Assembly: GCF_963678635.1 (NCBI RefSeq)
Contig: NC_087070.1
Coordinates: forward strand, 23,053,419 to 23,117,418
Reading direction: 5' to 3'
Length of the DNA stretch: 64,000 nt
Source of the DNA: Symsagittifera roscoffensis
Taxonomy: Eukaryota; Xenacoelomorpha; Acoela; Convolutidae
The translations under genes and the position numbers were made by a program. Positions 39,101-50,100 of this stretch are shown here, in pieces (the stretch's first letter is position 1; each line of letters opens with the position of its first letter). Under the pieces are notes generated by a model, which was given only the letters and a program-made list of their open reading frames with translations, did no database searches and had not been told where the DNA came from.

Positions 39101-40505
39101 AGAAATGGTGGTCGGAACAATTACAATCTTCGAGAGTTCCGACGTTATTGTCTATAATGTCTATAATGACCTGGTTGCTGGGTTGTTTGAACTGTTGAAA
39201 ATGTTTTCTCAGTTATTAAAACAAAATTTGTGTAACCCTAGTTTGAAGTTAAAAAAAAACATTGTTTTATTCTGTTATACTTTTGAAAGTTTGTTTTTTG
39301 AAAAAAGGTATGCAGTTTTGCGAGAAAAAGCTTAAAAAGACAATAAAAAAAAGAATATAAACTATTGTTTATTCGTGCTTTTTGTTTCGAACACTGAACG
39401 TGGGGAATTATTTTGGTCACCTGAGCTTTTTGGTCACGTCAGATAAACATCATACGAATCTAATTGAATTGTCATATTACAGCTTTTTCCGAAAAGAAAT
39501 ACGATAGGCAGTATAAAACTTATTGAATTTAAAGGTCTTATCTGATGTTTTTAGTCAATCCGAAAATATATTTTCTCCTTGCATAAAGTAACAGTTATCT
39601 CTGCTATCCTTGTTCAGTCGCATTGCTTCACATCAGCTGTCAGTTGGTTAATTTGACCTTTTCATTGTGCTTCTCAGGGTCTATTACTTGCTTTAATTTT
39701 TCTGGGTAAGAGTCTTTTATTTTAAGAGCTCGAAAAGGCATGCGTGATGCCCAGCTTCTGTTATAGGAGGCGATGATGACGAGCGGGGTGGACAGGCAGT
39801 AGTGGACGACGAGGAAGATGAAGTGAGTTACAGTCACTCTCTCTTCCATCTAGCAATGGCTGCCGCTTGTCTCTACATCATGATGACACTCACATACTGG
39901 TTCAGGTGAGACGACTTACCACTCATGAGGCCTTTCTGTTTTTTTTATACGCGCGCGATTTGAGGCAATTTGTTAAGTGGATAAAACGCCTGTCTTTCAG
40001 TCAAAAAGTTGACAGCTTGAGCGATGTTTACACGAAACTTGATGGCTAAGCAATTCTTCCATGCCTAGAAAATCAATTAAAAAATGCGAATTGAGTAACT
40101 GGACGTTCTTGATTTTATTGCGTGCATTTTTTCAGTTTTGTTCGTATGCAATAATCGCTTTTCATTCAAGCATCGAGTATAGGTCGTGGTGGGGCTCAAA
40201 CTAACGACCTTTTCAACGAGTAGCAAGAGTGTTAGACACTTCACATGAAGCTTTTAAATTTCATGAAATTGATATGCAACTCAATAAGTTTCCGTGAAAT
40301 CATCACTGATGACAAATTGTGATAAAAGTGAAGATGAATGTAAAAATGTTTCAGCCCTATGAAGGTTGACAACTCCATGACGGACTCGGACTTTGCGGAC
40401 TCCTCTGTGTCGAAATGGGTCAAAATCAGCAGCTCATGGGTCTGTTTTGCCACATACATCTGGGTACTATTCGCACCCATCGTTCTCTCAGACAGGGAGT
40501 TCTGA
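30185..40505 (+). CDS. SERINC: Serine incorporator (SERINC/TMS1 family), complete
   Basis: Ten exons join in frame to 441 codons plus TGA; most SERINCs have about 450-470 residues. SERINCs are ten-helix membrane proteins first proposed to load serine into phosphatidylserine and sphingolipid synthesis, and later shown to scramble lipids; some vertebrate paralogues reduce retroviral infectivity. The family pattern is present from end to end. [16 protein letters not shown] opens a Cys-rich start, followed by the first helix (about 39-58), 'AKSSADPR' (about 116-123), '[10 protein letters not shown]' (about 179-188), '[14 protein letters not shown]' (about 255-268), 'IRTSN', an acidic cytosolic loop (about 347-362), '[10 protein letters not shown]' and the C-terminal 'KWVKISSSW...VLSDREF'. 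The loop after 'DQCNP' is shorter than in vertebrates. The ATG was chosen because it starts the conserved MGxVLG. It is most like SERINC1/3/5 as a group; I cannot assign a paralogue. Confidence 0.96.
30565..31030 (+). repeat. Dispersed repeat R1, copy c (SERINC intron 1)
   Basis: Contains the R1 blocks in order: 'AATGAACGTAGCTAAGAC', 'TTTTCAGGAAAAAGTCTTAA', 'TTTTTAAGATTTCCCAGCGG', 'CCAATCATAAATTGTCCTAG', 'AAAAGGCATCTATTTTTTTT' and 'GATTGGCTATGTTT'. This is the most complete copy besides b. A short motif, CAATCAGATTCGAG, occurs twice just upstream (about 30,483 and, as CTATCAGATTCGAG, 30,545). Confidence 0.75.
31093..31530. mobile_element. Foldback element in SERINC intron 1
   Basis: Imperfect inverted arms at about 31,093-31,188 and 31,433-31,530. 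The left arm holds CTCATGATGGAGGGACGG and CAACCAATCAGAATTG; the right arm holds their reverse complements (CCGTCCATCATGAGGG, CAATTCTGATTGGCTG) in mirrored order. There is no reading frame. It is probably a decayed MITE. No target-site duplication is convincing. Confidence 0.65.
33135..33480 (+). repeat. Dispersed repeat R1, copy d
   Basis: Decayed copy recognised by 'CATTTGCGAACTGGAAGGCA', 'GAATTTCCAGCGGAATAAAA', 'CGTCAACCATAAAATATCCC' and 'TTCGAACTGTCTGTTG' in the family order. Confidence 0.6.
34559..34640. repeat. CTTT microsatellite
   Basis: An interrupted (CTTT)n run with CTGT and CGTT variants, in SERINC intron 4. It produces a spurious Lys/Glu/Arg-rich minus-strand reading frame. Confidence 0.9.
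36299..36498. mobile_element. ~200-bp foldback element (palindromic MITE) in SERINC intron 7
   Basis: Two arms of about 78 bp (36,301-36,378 and 36,419-36,495) are near-perfect reverse complements around an AT-rich loop of about 40 bp. Landmarks are TATTTAGACAACCTCGTATT against its mirror, and AACCAATCAGAATCGAGATA against TGTCTCGATTCTGATTGGTT. The CAATCAGAATCGAG core also occurs in SERINC intron 1 and in the 31-kb foldback, suggesting a shared family. Confidence 0.8.
37160..37907 (+). repeat. 125-bp minisatellite, six copies
   Basis: Units begin with GCCAAAAAGCAACAACGTTG at 37,181, 37,306, 37,431, 37,556, 37,680 and 37,808. The copies are almost identical apart from the length of an A run and single substitutions. 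Each unit includes CCTAATAGGCCGGACCCCGA, much richer in G+C than the surrounding intron, and the palindrome ACAACGTTGT. Confidence 0.97.
38453..39766 (+). other. SERINC intron 8, no recognisable feature
   Basis: AT-rich intron. The motif 'GTGCTTTTTGTTTCGAACAC' at about 39,375 resembles sequence following R1 copy f (about 49,710), so a remnant of that repeat may end here. Otherwise I see nothing. Confidence 0.5.
40175..40245 (-). repeat. tRNA-like (B-box) relic in SERINC intron 9
   Basis: On the minus strand 'CTCTTGCTACTCGTTGAAAA' leads into GGTCGTTAGTTTGAGCCCC and then ACCACGACC. AGTTTGAGCCC (40,192-40,202) is a slightly decayed B box, and GGTCGT...ACGACC flanks it as a T-arm or acceptor would. 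It looks like the 3' half of a tRNA or a tRNA-derived SINE; a complete cloverleaf is not present. Confidence 0.45.
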
Positions 40506-41057
40506 AAGGAGGAAGAGAGAAGAGACAACAAGAACAGAAATAACAATCAAAACTAACAACACCAGAAAGAGCACAATCTAGAAAACTGACTTAAACTTCA
40601 GACGAAGAAGAACCATAGTTGAGTGATTGGAAATCAAAAAAGAATCGAAAAGTGGCGGCCTTGGATTGTTTCTGTAGACAAGAGATTGATCTTTTTTCAA
40701 GTAATTGAATTTCTAAATTGGGCAAAGTGACTTGATTTGTTTTTTTTTTCCATTATCTTTTCCTTAACAACAGAAATGCTCCTCTGTTATGCGATCCACG
40801 GAATTGCAGGGAATATAAACCCTCATTAGTTCTTGCATAAAGGACATCGCATTTTCAAAAATTGATTAGTTAAGGCATCAATAGCTGTTTTGAATTGGGT
40901 AGCATACAATTGTAATTAAGGCACTGGTTATTTGATCGAAAGCAAACTCTTTTGGTATCATATAAAAACTATCATTCCTATCGTGTGAAGTATCAAACGA
41001 ATTATGAATTTCTTTTTCACAGAAAATGTAAAGCTAATTTATGAAATCAAGCTTATA

Positions 41058-41063
41058 ATTAAA
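41058..41063 (+). terminator. Possible SERINC polyadenylation signal
   Basis: ATTAAA about 550 nt after the SERINC stop. No AATAAA was noticed nearer. Weak evidence. Confidence 0.25.
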
Positions 41064-41074
41064 TGCCAGTGTCA

Positions 41075-41350
41075 ATGAACGTAGTGTTTTTTTTTTTCAT
41101 TTTTTATTTGGGGAAAAAGTTTTAAATGTTTATCACACTCACGACTTCATGTTTGATTTAGTTTAAAAGTTCAATTCGAAATTCATTTGCTAATAGGAAG
41201 ATAAGTTGCGCTCTCGAAGTACAAAAGCAAATGACGCAAAACGGCATGAATGACTCTCATTTCTTCAAAAAAAGGATTTTTTTTTTCAAAATTTCCAAGT
41301 CTCCTTAATTTTATTGACACTTTTCCAACTGCCTGTTGGCTGTTTTGTTA
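41075..41350 (+). repeat. Dispersed repeat R1, copy e
   Basis: Shortened, decayed copy: 'CAATGAACGTAGTG', 'GGGGAAAAAGTTTTAAATG', 'TTCATTTGCTAATAGGAAG' and 'CTTTTCCAACTGCCTGTTGG' in family order. The middle part after the CCCAGCG block appears deleted. Confidence 0.6.
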
Positions 41351-44300
41351 GTTCGCTGTAAAATCTAGAATGCAGTTAATTTAAGTATTTAGATGTTTCT
41401 TTTTTAAATCGAGAATTCTTAATACTTCAAGTAACCCAAATTTAACTAAGGTGTTCAACTTGGATGAATGTTGGATGAAAGTAATCATTGAAGAGCTTTC
41501 AGAACGGTAATTTGGAGAGCAAGGCTGCTTGCGAAAGCTCCACGGGCTGAAAACTCGCAGTAAGATTATTTGTTGATCAAACTACGGTAATCAAACAAGC
41601 TCAGTTGTTGATCAAACAAATTAATAAACCTAACTGGATTCAGAGCTTCATCAATGAAAAGATGGCAGTTTTAGCATGTGTTACGAATCAATTAGAACTT
41701 GCTTTGCTCAAGACGTTGAAATTCTTTTTTGGATGTCTTATTCAGGTTTTCAAGTTCTGTCAAGGTTTGTATAACGAAGGTAAGAAAAAAAATTTTTCGA
41801 TGGCTTTCAAAAGTAATTTCTATGAATTAAAAATTTTGTATCACTTGACTAGTTCGAATGGAAATCTAAGTTTTCATCGATTTGGTCCATGCTATTCAAA
41901 ATAACTCAAAAAGTTTCATTTGCCTTAGACTAAAAAGAGGTTGATATAATTTCAAAGCATTATGTTTTATGAAAATGTATGGGATTTAATGTTTTTTGTT
42001 TTTTTTTTGTGCCACCCTTCGGGAAATGTTTGCACTTTTTGCTGAGCCGATTTTCAAAAAAAAACAAAGGAAAAATGGGCTGCTTTTTATGTGCATGAAT
42101 ATTTTGCTAGTCTCTTTACATTTTAACCTTCCCTTCTCCTGCCTTCGAAAGTTTCAGTTGGGGGATTTTTGGCATATTTGTTTTGATTAGTTGTTCATTT
42201 TCTCAATTATTAAATGCCCAAATCTGCGATGAAGGTTTCAGACATAGAGCAAGTTATTGGGATCTCCCTTGTCAAACGGCGATTTCCTAAATTCGGTAGA
42301 AAAAAGTTAAGGCCTCTCAAACAAGCCCACACATTTTGGTTCATTTTAAAACTGCGCTCAAAAACTACCGTGTCAAATCGGAGATTAAGGGTTAACCGAA
42401 ATAAATAAAATCAGTTATGCTATGTCCTGTGCTTTGAAACAAAAAATGTGGCCCAAGATAAAGTCCTGTATTTGTTATTTTGCTCGTTTTTTGGAAAGTT
42501 ATCTTTTTTTTTTCAGAATCTAACCTGCTGATTCTGAGGATGATATTTCATTAAAACTATCATGGTGCTTAGATTTTCCCTGCGTTATCTCTTTAGCTGA
42601 GACGGACTTCGGAAAAATTCCTTTTTATTTGATTCGTTGATTGTTTTTTTTTTGCAAATTTAACCGAAGAATTTTTTGTTTCAAATTTTTTTGTTTAGTA
42701 ATCAAATCAAATTATTTGCATTTTATGGTCATTTTATCATTGGTAAGTAAGGATATGAATAATTAAAAAGAATTTTTAGGCGGGTAAAGATAGTGGTCAA
42801 CCCATCATTTTGCCTTGTGGTTTAAACTGGTAATCTTGTTGGTACTTTTTTGGTAACGTGAGTATGTGGAAATTGTTGAATAGCCACTTTCTATTTTTTC
42901 TGACTAATCCTCCTCCCCTATGCAAAATGGGAAATTTTTCAAAAAACAAATTTAGATTAAGGTTCAATCTGGGTTTTGCTCTAAAATTGTGCAATTTTGG
43001 TAACATCAGAATAGTTACAATATTCCAAGTAGTTCTATCCAAGCAACTATTAGTATTTTTAAGGCAAATGAATCTCTGCCTTTTGATGCTTCTGTTTGCG
43101 AAGTGCAGCTTCACATCTGTTTGATTAAGGCCGAATCCTGTTCTCGGTCTCGAGAAAAACGGCTTCATTAACTTTGTTTTTCCAGTAAACATACGGGGCC
43201 TAGACAATTGGACGACAAGCAAACTGGACGATCCTAGAAAATTTAAGTTTAGACTATAGTTCTTTAAGCAAAATTTTTTGGGATAAAAAAACGGCACCAA
43301 CAATTTTTGGGTTGAGCTAACCACTATAGGGCTAGAATTTTTTTACGATGTGCTATAAGGGAAGCAATCAATAATTTTAAATTCAATGAAAAGAATGGCG
43401 AATGACTAAAACAGACGAATGGAGGCTCCGTAACTTTTTTCGATCATATAACATCACATAGCTATTTTTTGAAAGCTATCCAGTTTCAGTTGTTTTTTGT
43501 CTTGCTTTGCGATTAACAAGCTTTATCAAACCGGAACATAATTTCTTTTCGTGCAAAATCATTGAATCCTCCGATAACTTCATTTCAAGCTTACAGCAAA
43601 TTAATTTAACGTATGTTCATAAACAATTGGCGTGGTAATCGACAACCTTCGAATTGCAAAAAAAAACGTTCAAAGAACTTTATTTTTTGCTAGTCCAAAA
43701 CTTCTGCCTGAAAAAATCATTGTCGGACTATCGCTGTTTTCTTAGGTTTTGGCTTTTTACGTTGTTGCTGCAGCGTGGATTTTTTACTGACTTGGGCAAC
43801 TATTTAACTTTGCGGTTAGCAGGGGTACTGCAAACGGTTTTTTCCCGGGCGTGACGTACACTTAATTGCGAAAAAAATCCAATATATGAAATTCGAATAT
43901 GACTACTATTACATCTGCTTAATTTTGCAGGCTTAGTTTCCCCAGCACAAGTTTTTTCCTAATTCAGTTATTTTCGCCAATTTAAAATGCTCTTTAAGTT
44001 GTAGGATATTCAGTTTCATGTTTTTGCAAAATTCTTTAAACACAAAAGAATAATGTTTACAACTTTTTTTTAATATTTGTTCTAACGATTCATGCCGATT
44101 GTATTCATCGTAGTCACAAGTATTTAGACGTGTGTTACAGCGGTAGATAGTCTTACATAAGTTAAATTCAAATGGATTTTAAAAAATTTACTAAAAATTT
44201 TCCCGAATTTGTTCTCAGCGTCTCGATTTTAGTCGGTGTGGTTTCTGAGATAGGTTTTATTGCAAGTGCTCAATTTGAACTAATAAAATTCCGGGACAGT

Positions 44301-46374
44301 TTCACCGCGTTTTTTTTTTTCAGTTTTTTTTTTCTGAATGCTTGCATTGTTTCATCTCGCATAATTCTAATTAAAAACTTAATTTTTATTTTTGTCGGTT
44401 TACTCATTCAAGTGTCAGTTTTAGCTCATGTCTGCATTTTAAATTGTTTTTCATGATGGTTTTAAGTTTACCAATGTAAATTGGTATAGTTTCAGATTTT
44501 TTCTTAAGTAATCGGTCCTCAAATTGCATCGCTTGATGAGCCAAAAAAATAGCAATGCGTGTGTCCATTGAGGGGGACAAATTTTTCCGACTCCAACTTT
44601 GTCTGCTGAATAACTGTTGACTTTGTTGCTGCTATATAAGTTGCTTCAGATTTAATAATCAATTTTTTCTTGGCAAAAAACAATTGGGATACATTATTAA
44701 AACCTTGGTTGATTTAATTTTTCAGAACTTTTTCTTCCTAGCGGATTGTGGGTCACTTTCTCTCGGCTAATTTTGCCAAATTATCCTTGTTCAGCATCGC
44801 GAGTGGTGTGAAGCTCCGATTTGCATTGGTGTAAAGTATCGCAAATTAATAAGTTGATAATACGGATAAAAAAACTTAAACAAAAACCTAATTTTATTCT
44901 TTCGCACAATTGATTTTTTGCATGGTTTCAAACTTAAAAAAACATGCTAGAGAATGGACTGTTCTAGCCTAAAAAAAAGAAAATATGAGATTTTTGAAAA
45001 CTAGAAAATTCCAGAACTCTGGAATTTAATTTTTTATCGCGTATTCAAAAACTCGGTTTTGTCTGTAAGCAAATTCATTAGAACGTTTGCTTGCAGCCGT
45101 GCCCAAAAACTGCACCTTGCTGGTGTTGAAATTGCATTGAAAGTAGGAAAAGGCAGCATTTTTGCTGCAGTGTTTTAAATCATATAAGGGATATATCAGT
45201 CAGTTTACATTGATTGGTTATGTTGTAATTATGGACGACGAAACGTATTTGCGATGGTGAGAACACCAAGTTTGCGTAGAATTGTTCCTTGAAACTTGAT
45301 CCAAAACTTTTAACCTTATATTATGTATGTATTTTAATATTCCTAAGGTTACTCTTTGGTTATTAATTTCAGTCATAACGCTTCAGCGCTGAGATGTGAA
45401 ACTTTAGAAAGAATTCCCTGAAACTTATGATTTATGGTAAACAACCATCTTGAATTGATTGATACTCAATGAAAATCTCCGACCAAAATTTAACTGAAAA
45501 AATCAATTTCAATCAATTCTAAATCAATCTGAATCAATTTTTGGCGTTTTCTGGTTTTATATTCATAAAGATTTTGAGTAAGAATGGAGTCAATTCAAAT
45601 CAATATAAATCATTTCAAATTGATATATGTCCGCTTTTTGTATGCTCATTATTTTATACAGATAATATTCAGATTTTTTTCGACTATGAAACAAAAAAAT
45701 GAAAGAAAAATTCTGACTATAATAAATTTAACTTCTTTCTGCACCAAAAATGCATTCTTCTAAGTCAAATTTTTAATCTGTATGTCCTTTGCGTAACATA
45801 ATTGCGCCTAGAACGTTGCATATGGAGAAACTTTTTATAAATTTACCTTTCATACTGCGGGAGCACTTAGTTTTGCAAAACTCAAAAGGATTCCCCGCAT
45901 CTCAATAGATTGTGGTAAGAACTCTCCTTGAGTAGCTCTCTGTAGCTTTGATAACATTTTTTCTTGAGCAGTAAATTTTGTTCAACTTTGAAACCAAAAA
46001 ACAGCAAAATTAAAAATAATTTTGCTGAGAATTGTTGGTTTTCACTGCCTTGCAAAAAAGTTTTGAGACTATTTAAATCTATTTTTAAGGCAAACAAATC
46101 GTTTTTTTACCTTAAGAATCCAATTTGTTCATTCTAAATCAATTTATTTAACCTAATGGGCCACCGTAAATTGATTTTCATACATTACTATTTGTAGAAA
46201 CATTGATTTAGATCAATTTTAGCTTCAAATTTGTCAGTGCGGTTAAACATAGTTCAAGTAGCATTGCAATATAGAATCATAATCGATGCCAAAATTGAAA
46301 AACAAATCATTCTTTTCTGAATTGCAAGGAAATTTTAAACCTGGTGGATAGTAATTTTTAGTTAAACAAGACTG

Positions 46375-46860
46375 CTCGTATATCAAGACACAGCCATGAA
46401 AGTTCTGACTGCCTCTTAATCCATATCGAATAGGTTTCGGGGGAAAATTTTGAAAAACAGTAATTTTTGGACAATATCAACGATCAACAGTGTAAAAGCT
46501 TGAATCGTACGAAATTAATACGACGGATAAGCTAGCCTCAATTCATTTTAAGCCGGTTTTGTTGTGCGGGATAATTCGCGCATAAAACAATCACGGTGCA
46601 CTTGCAAGATTATGGAAAAAATCTACAAAGCGCGCATGAATTAGTCCAGAGCATGGCCATATTGGCAATTTTCAAAGTTTTGCAACAAATCATTGGAGGC
46701 AAAATATCGTTTTAAACTTGATTTCAAGGAGTCGATATCTTCAATGGAGCATAAATTTTTTTTTCTTAAACAATAATCTTTCGATCGCCGAAAATTGACT
46801 GAATAAAAAAGGCACATAAAGCAAAAATATTCCGTTTTCTTCGAAAGTCGGGAACAATGA
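46375..46860 (+). repeat. Diverged R2-like element upstream of ADK
   Basis: Starts 'GACTGCTCGTATATCAAGAC' and 'GTTCTGACTGCCTCTTAA', which resemble the R2 start, and ends 'ATATTCCGTTTTCTTCGAAA' then GTCGGGAACAA, which resemble the R2 end. The middle is only weakly similar. Confidence 0.45.
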
Positions 46861-47194
46861 GCAATATCGATTCTTATTGAGTGTTTTGAGTGTTATCGAG
46901 TCTTATCAAAAATCTGGAAACACTCATCATTGCATTAACTCAAAACTATAGTGTATAGTACTCGACAAAAAGTGACTAATTAACAACTCTCTCTTAATTA
47001 AACAAAAATTCACTGCTCTTGTAACCACGTTTAATTGCAGTAAGTGTAGTCAAATTCAAATTTACATAATACTTCGAGCCTTGTCTCATAACTACGCACT
47101 CAAAATTGCCAAATCGTTGTGTCACTCTAAAGTTCCCATTTGTAGTTTCGATTCATGAATACGTGGCAGTAGTCGTGTTCTTTAAAATATCGTG

Positions 47195-50100
47195 ATGTCT
47201 GTTTTAAGCAAAGGGTGTATTTTCGCACTTGGCAACCCCCTTCTGGATATTACGGCCGAGGTGACGCCAGTGTTTCTGGAGAAGTATGGACTGAAGCGGA
47301 ACAGTGCGATTCTGGCGGTGCATGAGCAGCGGCCCATGTACCAAGAGATGGTGGACAAGTTTCAACCCATCTTCACCCCCGGTGGCGCCACACTGAACAC
47401 AATCAGATACTGCCAGTGGCTCATAGGTTAGCTCACACTTGTTTTCTACGTCATTCTAGTGGCTAATTAATTTTTGCTACTACATCACTGGATTTCAAAA
47501 GGGTTGTACTTTTTGAGATAATGGCCCAATTATAGACCTTCCATCCTCAGAATTAGTATATAAAAGGGCGCGAGCGGATTTAGAGGGGGTGGCGGGCGCC
47601 TTTCCCCCTTTCAGGGATTTGAGCCCCTGCCGATATACATTCAATTTTGGCGCCAATATATACTCAATTTGAGGATGAAGCGCGCGCCGAAAAAACGCAA
47701 ATTTTGGCGCCAATTTTGGCGCCAATATATACTCAATTTGAGGATGAAGCGCGCGCCGAAAAAACGAGAAAAAAAAACGAAAAAGCGCGCGCCAAAAAAA
47801 CGCCAAAGTTTTTCCAAAATTGGCCTAAGAACGTCTTTTTTGATTTGTTTTGTGAGAGCTCGGAAAACTAATTTAGTCGACCTACAAAAAGGTCGATAAA
47901 ATTTCAAATTTTTTTTGAAAACCTACTCCTCCCCCTCGAGAAAACCCTAAATCAGCCCCTGTATAAGGGATAATAAACTTAACGGTTGTAATCAGCCAAA
48001 AATAACCGTCATAAAATAAATCCAAAAAGGGCATTTTGGAGAAATTTGGCGACCAGAATTGAGATGAGGGAAAGTCTAAACTTGGAATGCTATTGATTGG
48101 AAATATTGTGTCTTCTTTTTTGTAGCCTTGCTATACCTGTAAATCTAATCCTAATGCCATCTCTTTGGGTAAATACAGTTCATTAAACCTAGCAGTCCAT
48201 ATTAATTTTGTTGTTTATATTTGTTTTGTGGATTGGTTTTTTAACTCCGTGTGAATAAATCATTTCAGGTGAGAACTACCCTGAAGCCTGTACTTTTGTT
48301 GGTTGTGTGGGAACAGATGCGTATGCCTCCACTCTGAAGGATCTGTGTGTGAATGACGGAGTGAATGTGCAATTCTACCAAGTGGACAATCGCCCAACTG
48401 GAACATGTGCAGTCTGCATCACAGGTCAAGACAGGTCAGTTAAAGAGTTTGTTTTTATGACAACTTAATTGGCATAAGTTTCCAACGAATTAAACTGTTC
48501 AGATTGCCTAAAATTTAATGTGATTAGAAGTGGTGGATCTGGCGTACATAACGAAGCTAAACTTTGCACTAGATAGGTGCACAATTTGGTCTCTGTAGGT
48601 CACTGAAATCCAGAGACAAGACTTCAATCAGGTTTCAAAACTTCCGTGGATTACCCGCAGAAATACGTGCAACGGAAACTTTATCGGCACTTAAGTTTTG
48701 TCGCACGCAGATTCCGCAACTAGCTAAATTAGCTGGTTGCGGAATCTGCGTACGACAAAACTTAAGTGTCTATTGGTTAGGCTTTTATTTAAACCAAATT
48801 CATTTTCCGTACTTTTTCTGAACATTGAATATACGTATCTATATTTCCCTGGAAACCCTATACAAATGCGGATTTTTTTTGGTTTGAGGATTCCGTCTTC
48901 AGTTTGAGGATTCCACACAAAGTTGCGGATTCTGTGACAGTAATTTTACCAAACACAACATGTTATATGTTTTTGAATTCCACAGATTGTTCCAGATTCC
49001 GCATTTTTTTAATTTTACAAAATTGGCTGTTTTTTTTTGTGTTTTATCTATTTGTTCGTGGAATCTAAAACTGCAAAGAAGAGCAAAGAAAACTAACAAA
49101 GTCGCAGATTCCGCGACAAATTTGTTTTCGACCTATTCCGGAATCAGTTTACAATCACAAAAAACGCAATTTGGCCCAGTCTTTTACTTTTTGGTGATAG
49201 TTTTAAGTGTCAATGAACCCAGGGTAGAGACTCATCTAGGTTTAATTAATTTTCTGACCAAAAAATTTTAAATTTCATCCATACCAATTTTGATTATTTG
49301 CTGTTTGCTGTTCGATTTCTTCTTAAATTCGGTTCATTTCTAGTTGCTAAAACAAGACAAATTACGCTCTTCGATTACAAAATTGTAAATAGAGCAAAAA
49401 AGCATGAACCATTTCTAGATTTATCAGTGAATTTAGCTCTCCTCCCATCTCCCTCACTTCAAAAGAAAAGAGCCCTGAGTTTTATTTTTTCCTAGCGGAA
49501 TTGAAAAGTTTGACTATTGACCAAGTGTTCTCTTATTTGGTTAGTTTTATCAAAAAAGTGTGTCATAAACTGTTCTTGACTTTCGAAAAGCCTTAAAGCC
49601 ATGTATTATTGTTTTCTTTGCCACACAAAACTTTTTTCAATTTCTTCGATTTGATTGACAGTTTTCAAATGTCAGTTGGTTAGGCTTTTGTTTTAATCAA
49701 ATTTATTTTCCGTGCTTTTTTCCGAACACTGAAAAGGCCCGTTTTTCGTTTTGCGCTGTTCGAAATAACCTCATGCACAAATGTAGCCGAAAAATTTTTG
49801 GAAACGATTATTTTAGCTATAATGTGACTCTGGACAGTTTCAATATCAATCTAGGTAGAAAAAATTCTTGTTTTTCTAGAACCACGTGAATGAATGCTTA
49901 TGAAAGCCTTCAGTTAAAAAATTTCGGTTTCGCCGCATTTTTTTGCACTACCAGAAAAGTCTGTACTGTAATTCGTTTCAAGCTCAGTTTGATTGATTTT
50001 TACGTTGTGGAACTGCTTATAATTTATACACTTCTAAAATGAGTCTTCTAAGTCTGTTCAGTAATTATTCGCGCTTTCTTCTTCTAATTAGATTTAACTG

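Larger units (their letters stand above)
30185..40505 (+). other. SERINC: SERINC exon map
   Basis: Coding exons, with encoded residues: 30,185-30,385 (1-67); 31,752-31,936 (68-129); 32,392-32,474 (129-157); 32,772-32,865 (157-188); 34,856-35,070 (188-260); 35,437-35,614 (260-319); 35,953-35,999 (319-335); 38,420-38,452 (335-346); 39,767-39,905 (346-392); 40,355-40,505 (392-441). All nine introns have GT-AG ends, and phases agree at every junction (total 1326 nt). The 33-nt exon 8 encodes [11 protein letters not shown] in the variable loop before the acidic stretch. It is supported by phase and splice sites rather than by conservation, so it is the least certain exon. Confidence 0.92.
40506..47194. 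other. Gene-poor region between SERINC and ADK
   Basis: No recognisable gene in 6.7 kb. It contains the SERINC 3' flank, R1 copy e, an AATCAAT-rich patch (about 45,490-45,630), a diverged R2-like element (about 46,375-46,860) and the ADK 5' flank. The longest open frames are a minus-strand frame of 175 codons (42,797-43,324) and a hydrophobic 94-codon frame (44,172-44,456). Neither has a family match that I recognise or neighbouring splice sites that extend it. Confidence 0.6.

Noticed and set aside
42797-43324. 175-codon minus-strand frame
   Set aside because: It opens with GTG, has no recognised domain and is shadowed by an 88-codon frame on the other strand; an AT-rich region of this size can yield it by chance.
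44172-44456. 94-codon hydrophobic frame resembling a small membrane protein
   Set aside because: Hydrophobicity follows from T-rich DNA (Phe, Leu and Ile codons); no homologue recognised and no splice context.
47495-47907. Overlapping frames on both strands with Arg/Ala/Phe-rich repeats
   Set aside because: Produced by the GGCGCC/GCGCGC duplication in ADK intron 1; no protein family.
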